Shown here in pieces: positions 57,941-64,000 of a DNA stretch of 64,000 nucleotides (the first letter of the stretch is position 1; each line of letters begins with the position of its first letter). Both the position numbers and the translations under genes were made by a program. Source of the stretch: Phanerochaete sordida (Eukaryota; Basidiomycota; Agaricomycetes; Polyporales; Phanerochaetaceae); NCBI GenBank assembly GCA_019973155.2, contig BPQB01000108.1, positions 1 to 64,000 on the forward strand, read 5' to 3'. A model generated the notes under the pieces. It saw only the letters and a program-made list of their open reading frames with translations, did not search any database and was not told the origin of the DNA.

Positions 57941-58211
57941 ATGGCCAAATCCTCCGCTAGATCCGCTCCAAATGCGCCAAAAGCACGTAACTCCCCCTTA
58001 GCCTGGACCACTGCAGCCTCCCGGAAGCTTCTGGCCGTTCTCCAGGACGAGAAGCAGCTCGGGAGGGCAGGCGACAATGGGTTCAAGCAGTGCAAGGACC
58101 GCTTTGCAACTGTGAGTACTCGAGTTTTGGTATTTAAATTATGTCTTTATTGTCATACAGCTCTTCAGCCACTACAAGATTATCAAGCAATTACGATTTC
58201 TGAATTTATGA
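57941..58211 (+). pseudogene. Truncated Myb/SANT-like DNA-binding protein gene (transposon-associated type)
   Basis: Exon 57941-58111 starts with an ATG and a basic, proline-containing leader, then LAWTTAASRKLLAVLQDEKQ and GDNGFKQ, the pattern of the Myb/SANT-like (Myb_DNA-bind_3) proteins common in basidiomycetes. It then jumps to CKDRFAT. In that family about 25-30 residues normally separate these two parts, so an in-frame deletion is likely. After a 49-bp intron (GTGAGT/CATACAG) the second exon gives LFSHYKIIKQLRF and stops at 58211. The family normally continues, so this is a remnant. Such genes accompany Harbinger-type transposons, which fits the adjacent terminus at 57701. Family assignment is from motif memory, not a search. 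Confidence 0.5.
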
Positions 58212-61200
58212 AGAAACGTTTATATTCCACCCCCGGCCCTACGGGCAGATTTTGACCTCGTGGACTCCGTCACGAAAAACAAGTGCAAAGCCGTGGGAAC
58301 CTTTTTTGTATACTCCATTAGCTGAGTCGATCAAACTGGGGTTAGGGTTCAATACAAAGCTTCTAATGAAACTGGGGCGATTTATGCAGCCCTTCCCTCT
58401 CTCTGTATCTTCTCGGTAACATGCAGAGCACTACCTCAAAGCATTGCAATCCCTTTCGTCACATCTATATACTAACCGCCCATGGTTTGCATTGTCACCG
58501 TTGTTGCCGAAGTCGAGGCCGCGTGGGCGCTTAGCTTCCCCGGCCTGGAGGTCTCGGTCGCCACACCTCAACTCGTGGTAGTCGGCTACGCCGTCATGGA
58601 CCGATTCCCCAACGAGGCAGTTACCAGTTCTCTGGACAGATGGCAGGCAGCAAGATATATATATATTTGCATTCTCGAGTATATAGAGCACCTAGTGATA
58701 CACGACATATGCGCGAAGATACGTATGTTAGGCCTCCGGGTCCATCGCTGGCCCCTGGACAACCACGCGTATTGCAGATTTTTTTTACTGGGCACTGAGC
58801 ACTATGGCTGCTCGACAAGAGGCTAACGCCAGGGTCTGGCGGCCTACGCTGGGGATCTCGAGTGCTGACGCGGGTGCTGAGCGCTGAGGGGGGCCCAGTG
58901 GCGGCTGAATACCTTGATACAATGGAAGTCGAGACGGCTATTGGCCGCTGAGGACAATGTCTCGTACGGGGACGTGGAGACACCACACAAGAGCACGAGC
59001 GAGCAGGCAGAACGTCGGGCACACGAGCAACGACACTGTGTGGCTTGTTGAAAAGCAGCTGCAAGCTGTGGACAAGCCTACGCTGCGCGTTGCCCTATAG
59101 GGCGGCCGCATGCAATATCATCCTGCATGGAGTCGGAGTCAGAGCTTACATGTGCGACAAGCCCGAGTGCACTGGTTGTGCGACCCGGTCATCTTCTGGC
59201 CGGCATAAAAATCTCTTGGCAATGTACGTGGGCTGCATCTACACTGCGAGTGTAAAGAGAAAAACAAGCATGTATATCTTGAGGCTCATGAGCACGTCTG
59301 CCGACAATCGTGGTTCTGGAGATGAGACTCACAAAATATTGCATACTCGAAAGGCGGTATGAGGCACGCTATGCCCCAGCTGTATGCTATGATCTGTGGG
59401 CACAGGTGGGAGGAGCTGCGATGCTGCTTGAGCGGGATGGCGTGGCGTACGGCTTGAGTTATAGCGTTGCGGAACGAGCGGATTTGGACTGGGACGATCG
59501 GAGATCTCCCTGGAAAGGAGGCAGCACCTGACCGCGAGAAGACGCCCGACCAGCGCCTAATCCTGTATATATCTCGGTTTCATAACCAATTCCCAAAAGG
59601 GGAATCGGAACACAAGTTGTGCAGAAGGTACGCAGTGAATTCTCGTGCTCTGTAGCTTTCTGAATATGTAAGAACTTCCCCTAATCAACAATCGCACCTG
59701 CATGCACCAGCCGCAAGTGTCGCGACTCTAGGCGCCAAACGCTGCGCAACTCGAGTGGCTGAACGCGTCAAGCCATGGTCTTTCCCTGCTTCCTCTCGCA
59801 CCATCCCCTGCGCTGACCCCGGTTTTGACCACACGCTCCGACACCTTCGCTACGTTGCGTGTGCCGCCAGACAGCCTTGCTTGCGTTGTCATTGCCATCC
59901 CTCACGCCCTCTGCACATCTTTCCAGTGCACCCCCTCTTCCTGCTCATCACGGTTGCATACAACGCGGGACCCTGGGAGAAGCTACAACCACGACGGCAT
60001 CAATGTGCGATCGCTACAAATGGGAGGGGAGAGAACGTACCAGCAGGTCGTAGAATGACACGCGGAAACGGTGCGTGGCTAGACCAGCGCACGCACCTGC
60101 AGCTGACAGTGGACACACCAAGCGCACCGCTGCGTTTGCGAACGTCAGCACATCACAAACGAAAGGAAGTCAATTGTGCGCCGGATGGGCTCCCCAAGAA
60201 GCTGCAGCCAGCGCGAACTCCTGCACATCAACGCCTGCGGCGACGACATCTGCAGCCACCTCAAAGCCTAAGCCAAGCCCACGTGCAACAAAACAAGCTC
60301 CTCCGTGCGCCCCAGGAGCGCGAACGTTGCATAATCGTAGCCCTCCGAGTCCTAGTCTGCGTTGAGCCCCGCGTCAGCGATCGTGAAGTCTGCCCTGCGT
60401 GCGAGCTGCACAGCGCTGTCGAGGAGCTCCTGCACGTCTGCACATCACATACCTCCGCGCCGCACCGGTGCACCCTCGAGTTTGAGCCCATGGCCATCTC
60501 TTTTGGAGCGCTCTCTGCAGCTGCGTGCCCACCGCAGCACTCGAGGTGGCTCGCGGCCTTGGAGTGCACCGGGCAGCACTAGAAGTGCACGAACACAAAA
60601 GTGAGGGCTTCGTGCGCGCCCGGCCCAAGGTGTGTACCGCCGACAATGCTCTTGCGTATTTCCACTAACGTGTCCATCAGCACGCAGCCCAACGCCGCCG
60701 TGTACGGCAATATGCCATCTTGGCGTGGTCTCGAGGTCAGGACGAGTGGGTAGAGGCCGCCGGTCGGCGGGACCCGCCGTCGTCGGGTGACGCAGAGCGA
60801 TACTGCGGCACGGAAAGACCCTCGCAGCGAAGGCCCGACGGACCTACAACATCTGCGCGACAGTCGAGTTGTGGGACCGCAAGAAAATCAAGTCCGCGCG
60901 TCGGCGCGTGGGACAGAAAGATCTCGGCTGTCCTGCACGCCCTGGGTCCCGAGGACGTCGTACCACCTCCCGTGCGCCCACTCACGACATTCTACCAAGG
61001 CGCTTTACGGGATTTCGGCCAACGGCTCTGGCAGTGACAGGATTTCGGTGCACGACAATTGGCGGACGGCGGAATCCGCCGTCAAAGGCGTCGGGCGTCG
61101 CGGCGGTGAACAGGCAACAGAAGACGGTCTATCGTCATGGACCGACCCTCGCAGCGAAGGCCTGATGCGCGTACAATGTCTGCGCGCGAGACCGCAAGAC

Positions 61201-61576
61201 CTCGGCTCTCCTGCGCCTTCCCGGCCTCGAGGACATCCGTACGAGCTCCCGCACGTCTTCGCGACATTCTATCAAGGCGCTCTGCGGGAACTCGAAGAAC
61301 GATGGCGGCGGCGGCGGGATTTTGTGCACGGCGACCGGGCAACAAAGGTAAGTGATGATCTTGTGTCTTCGAGATTGGTTCATGTCGACTGACTTGCGTC
61401 CAGGCTCGCTTCCTCAACATCGTCCATGCCAGCGGTGCCTCCGTGCGGGCCTCTTCGCCACGTTCCCACTCATCGTCGTACCCACCTTGCTCACCCCCAA
61501 GACGAACTGTCAGAGGTACGGCAAAGACAAAGCATCGCCTACAGCTCGCTGAAGCTGTGGAACGCAGTACAACGCG
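58212..61576. other. Stretch without a supported gene upstream of URC4
   Basis: One protein-like plus-strand piece occurs at 59322-59531 (PAVCYDLWAQVGGAAMLLER, then SVAERADLDWDDRRSPWK), perhaps a stray last exon. The frame at 59755-60582 is a chance ORF by composition. A short AT microsatellite (ATATATATAT) lies at 58654-58664. Two degenerate repeat units are annotated separately at 60805-61330. Confidence 0.35.
60805..61330 (+). repeat. Two degenerate tandem units upstream of URC4
   Basis: The block ACCCTCGCAGCGAAGGCC occurs at 60818 and 61145, and GACATTCTACCAAGGCGCT at 60986 and, with one change, at 61263. The intervening order is the same in both, with a difference of about 50 bp in length. 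It is a diverged two-copy duplication with no recognisable coding content. Confidence 0.6.
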
Positions 61577-63156
61577 ATGATCACGTCTCTGACACCCGAG
61601 CAGACCGCGGCCTACCTCCGCACGCTCCACGCGATCCGCGAGCGGTGCTCGCGCGTGCATGCGCTGGCACAAGAAGGCAAGCTGCAGTACTTTGACTACC
61701 ATCCCGACAAGGACGATGTGGCGACCTTCTGCATCGAGATCATGAAGGTGTACCCCCGGGATCTGTGTCCGCTGGCAATCGCGTAGGAGCTAACGCGGGC
61801 GCGTCCTGCGCGACTTTGGCTCGAGCTTTGCATCTGTAAGTGCAGCGCGCCACCCTCGGATGTCCTAAGTACTGCGGCTCATGTCTGGCTAGATACCCCC
61901 ACACGGTCGCTGGCGCCACCTTGATGCGGGATTGCCGCGGGTCGAGCCATTGATTCAGCAGTGGAAGGCATCTGCGAACCCTCCAGGCACCAAAGAGATT
62001 GCGAGGCGTCTCATAGACCTGTTCCTGGTCTCCGTCCTGCTGGATGCTGGCGCAGGGTCGTCTTGGTCCTATCAAGACGCGTTGTCTGGACAGTCCTTTA
62101 GTCGCTCCGAGGGCCTCGGTGTCGCCAGCTTCAACATGTTCCTCGAAGGATTCTTCTCGGGTGACGTCTCCAACCCTCACCAGGTCGACGGTAAGATCTC
62201 TCGAGCAGCCATCGTGTCATGCCCTAACGATCCCTCAGCCGAGGGCCTCGCGCGCATCACCACCGAGAAGACCGCCTCCGGACTGCAGGTCAGCGCGACG
62301 AACCCGATGGTCGGGCTCGCGGGGCGCACCTCGCTCCTGCAGAACCTGAGCACCGCGCTCACGGCGAGCCCGGCCTTCTTCGGCTCCCACGCGCGCCCGG
62401 GCGGCCTCGTCGACTTCCTCGAAGCGCAGTCTATCGCAGGGCCCGGCGGCGCACGCCGCGTGCCCGTCGCGGCGCTCTGGGGCGCGCTCATGGACGGGCT
62501 CGCGCCCATCTGGCCGAAGACCCGCGCGGCGCTCGGCGGCGTGAGCCTCGGCGACGTGTGGCCCTGCGAGGCGCTGCGGCCCGCGGCGGCGCACGAGGGC
62601 GACGAGCTCGTGCCGTTCCACAAGCTCACCGGCTGGATCACGTACAGCCTGCTCGAGCCGATGGAGAAGGTCCTGGGGTGGACGTTCGAGGGTGTGGAAG
62701 ACATGACGGGGCTCCCCAAGTACCGCAATGGCGCGTGATGCCGAGGCTGTGGGGGATACAGTGCTGACGTGGTGCACAGGCGGTCTGCTCGTCGACTTCG
62801 GCGTGCTCACTCTCAAGCCCGGGGCCCTTCCCGACTCCGCGTTCCCGGATAAGACCACTGGCATCCCGCGGCTCCTGCCTTCCCACCCGGCTATTGTGGA
62901 ATGGCGCGCGATGACTGTCATCGAGCTGTACGTGCCCCTAGCTCTCTCCGTCCGCGTCATGCCTGACAGTCGGTTGTGCAGCGACCGCGTCGCCGACCTT
63001 ATCCGCTCGAAGCTCGGCCTGACGAAGGAGCAGCTCACGCTCGCGCAGATCCTCGAGAGCGCGACGTGGAAGGACGGCCGCGAGATCGCGAAGCAGAAGC
63101 GCCCCGCGACCGGAGGCCCGCCGATCGACATCGAGAGCGACGGCACTGTCTTCTGA
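61577..63156 (+). CDS. URC4: Uracil catabolism protein 4 (URC4/Urg3-like, DUF1688)
   Basis: URC4 is needed for the fungal URC pathway of uracil degradation, alongside URC1 and others; its exact reaction is not established. The model has six exons: 61577-61747, 61809-61835, 61893-62190, 62239-62730, 62780-62927, 62982-63156, giving 436 residues, about the family length. Family segments in order: FDYHPDKDDV, RDFGSSFAS, IPPHGRWRHLDAGLPRV, RRLIDLFLVSVLLDAGAG, RSEGLGVASFNMF, FEGVEDMTGLPKYRNG, LLVDFGVLTLKPGAL, PAIVEWRAMTVIELD and a C-terminal GGPPIDIESDGTVF. The frame needs a first intron ending without AG (61748-61808, with a clear GCTAAC branch site) and a GC-AG intron at 62731-62779; the other introns are canonical (48-57 bp). 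No signal peptide; cytosolic. The neighbouring sugar transporter is convergent. Confidence 0.92.
61748..61808 (+). other. URC4 intron 1 with an apparent non-AG 3' end
   Basis: Donor GTGTAC follows the AAG codon at 61747 and a GCTAAC branch site lies at 61789. The homologous protein resumes at CGC GAC TTT (61809), preceded by CCTG rather than an AG. The only nearby AG (61785-61786) would put a TAA in frame. So the 3' splice site is either non-canonical or damaged. Confidence 0.55.
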
Positions 63157-63354
63157 GTTTTCGTCACCGCACACGCGGCCGCCCACCCTCACGTGTTGGC
63201 AGGACGAAACTGGGATATACCGCGAATATATACGCGAAAGCAGCAGGATGTACAGATACAATGACAATACAGGACCCTCGGAATGTAGGGTACTCGAGAG
63301 AAACGTCCGAACCATGCATCCGATAGTGAGGGGAAAGTTGGGTTGTTCTAATGG

Positions 63355-64000
63355 TCACGCGCGCTCGTGGTGCTGCAGGTGCCGCACGGTGAGCACGAAC
63401 GCACAAGCGGCCGCGAGGCCTCCCAGGCTGTCAAGCGCGCAGTGTCAGATGTGCCAGTGTTCAGGGCAAGACATCCACGCACCGGAAGACGTATGCATAG
63501 GAGTCCGGGCCCCCGGCGCGGACCGCGGCGCCTTCCCTGCCCACCAGGTCAACGGCGGTGGCGTTCGCGGGAAGATCGCCCGGAGCGCGCTCGTCGGCCT
63601 CGCCGCTGCTCGTGAGAGCGAAGATGGTCGACGAGATGCCGGTGATCAGGAACTGCGAGATGACGACGAAGATGTTGTGGATGCCCTGTCAGACAGCGTG
63701 AGTGTGCTTCCGCGTCCGCATCGAGCAGCCAGACGCACCAGGATGATGCCCGCCTTGGCTGCGAGGCTCTCGCCCTTCTTCTCCTTCGGCGCGCCCTCCT
63801 CGCCGCCGACGTGGAGGGACAGCCGCGAGCTCGACGGCCCGTCGACGTTGAGGTGGCTCCGGCGCGCGTCGGTGTTGTGCATGAAGAGGTCGGCCTTGGC
63901 GCGCTGGGTGTCCGTGTCCATCGACACTGAGGAACGGAACGACTGCACGTCGTCCTCGAGGGCTTCGCGCTCCTCATCCTCGTCGGTCCTGACCAGAAAC
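63355..64000 (-). CDS. MFS sugar transporter, sucrose/alpha-glucoside (SUT/GPH-like) type, 3' part
   Basis: Only the C-terminal part is in the window; the 5' part lies beyond 64000. Exons 64000-63739 (partial), 63685-63483 and 63427-63355 join in phase across introns of 53 and 55 bp (GTGCGT/GACAG both). The visible protein has a hydrophilic acidic loop (DEDEEREALEDDVQSF), then LAAKAGIIL / GIHNIFVVISQFLITG and SSTIFAL (a membrane helix with the GIHN..VV.PQ-like signature of fungal SUT1-type carriers, here SQ instead of PQ), a short external loop, and a last helix LGGLAAACAFVLTVRHL. This class imports disaccharides with protons at the plasma membrane; the specificity here cannot be judged. It converges on URC4 with about 200 bp between stop codons. 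Confidence 0.7.

Noticed and set aside
58330..58350. Telomere-like GGGGTTAGGGTT
   Set aside because: Only two partial repeats in mid-sequence; not an array.
59755..60582. Long plus-strand ORF (275 codons)
   Set aside because: Composition of a chance ORF, Cys/His-rich without spacing that suits a zinc finger family; other frames are also open.
1..64000. CRISPR arrays, rRNA genes, operons
   Set aside because: No regularly spaced direct repeats of CRISPR type and no rRNA sequence were seen; gene structure is eukaryotic with introns.

Overview
The window looks like a gene-poor, repeat-rich stretch of a filamentous basidiomycete nuclear genome, probably an agaricomycete and perhaps a polypore. 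The reasons are short introns (about 40-76 bp, mostly 48-60) with GT/AG borders and CTRAY-like branch sites, small families of BTB/POZ and F-box genes, a fungal URC4 uracil-catabolism gene, and a truncated Myb/SANT-like gene lying beside transposon ends. Much of the sequence is GC-rich and open in several frames at once, so ORF length alone is weak evidence. I trusted gene models only where a domain, a paralogue or phase-consistent splice sites supported them.

Layout. 1-1475: first copy of a dispersed repeat (R1). 1476-7694: mostly no gene, except a small two-exon model at 5028-5394 (-), a second repeat (R2) at 3115-3600 and a 70-bp tandem duplication at 4462. 7695-8739: BTB gene 1 (+). 8740-18193: no convincing complete gene; holds one copy of a broken paralogous sequence (R3). 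18194-20700: R1 copy 2, interrupted by an 801-bp transposon with 59-bp perfect inverted ends. 23312-28596: a frameshifted remnant, BTB gene 2 (-), an uncertain ORF and a complete F-box gene (-). 29055-47320: scattered small or broken gene models, the best being 37389-38553 (+), 43127-44425 (-) and 45715-46240 (+). 47909-48420: R1 copy 3, just upstream of BTB gene 3 (48828-49884, +). 50700-51504: four-exon model (-). 52198-61500: transposon territory, with R2 copy B, a 165-bp periodic array, a MULE-like element inserted in the end of a Harbinger-like element, and a truncated Myb/SANT-like gene.

The right edge returns to conserved core sequence: URC4 (61577-63156, +) faces the 3' end of a sugar-transporter gene (63355 to the window edge, -). 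These two genes are metabolic and unrelated to the island on their left.

The most interesting signals are: (1) a nested transposon pair whose target duplications can be read directly; (2) the same inverted-repeat family flanking both a short non-autonomous element and a Myb/SANT gene; (3) three diverged BTB paralogues that share a C-x-H / C / C-x2-C set in their C-terminal half; (4) two non-canonical splice borders inferred inside URC4; (5) a repeat carrying CACGTG and TATAAATA boxes placed ahead of one BTB gene.
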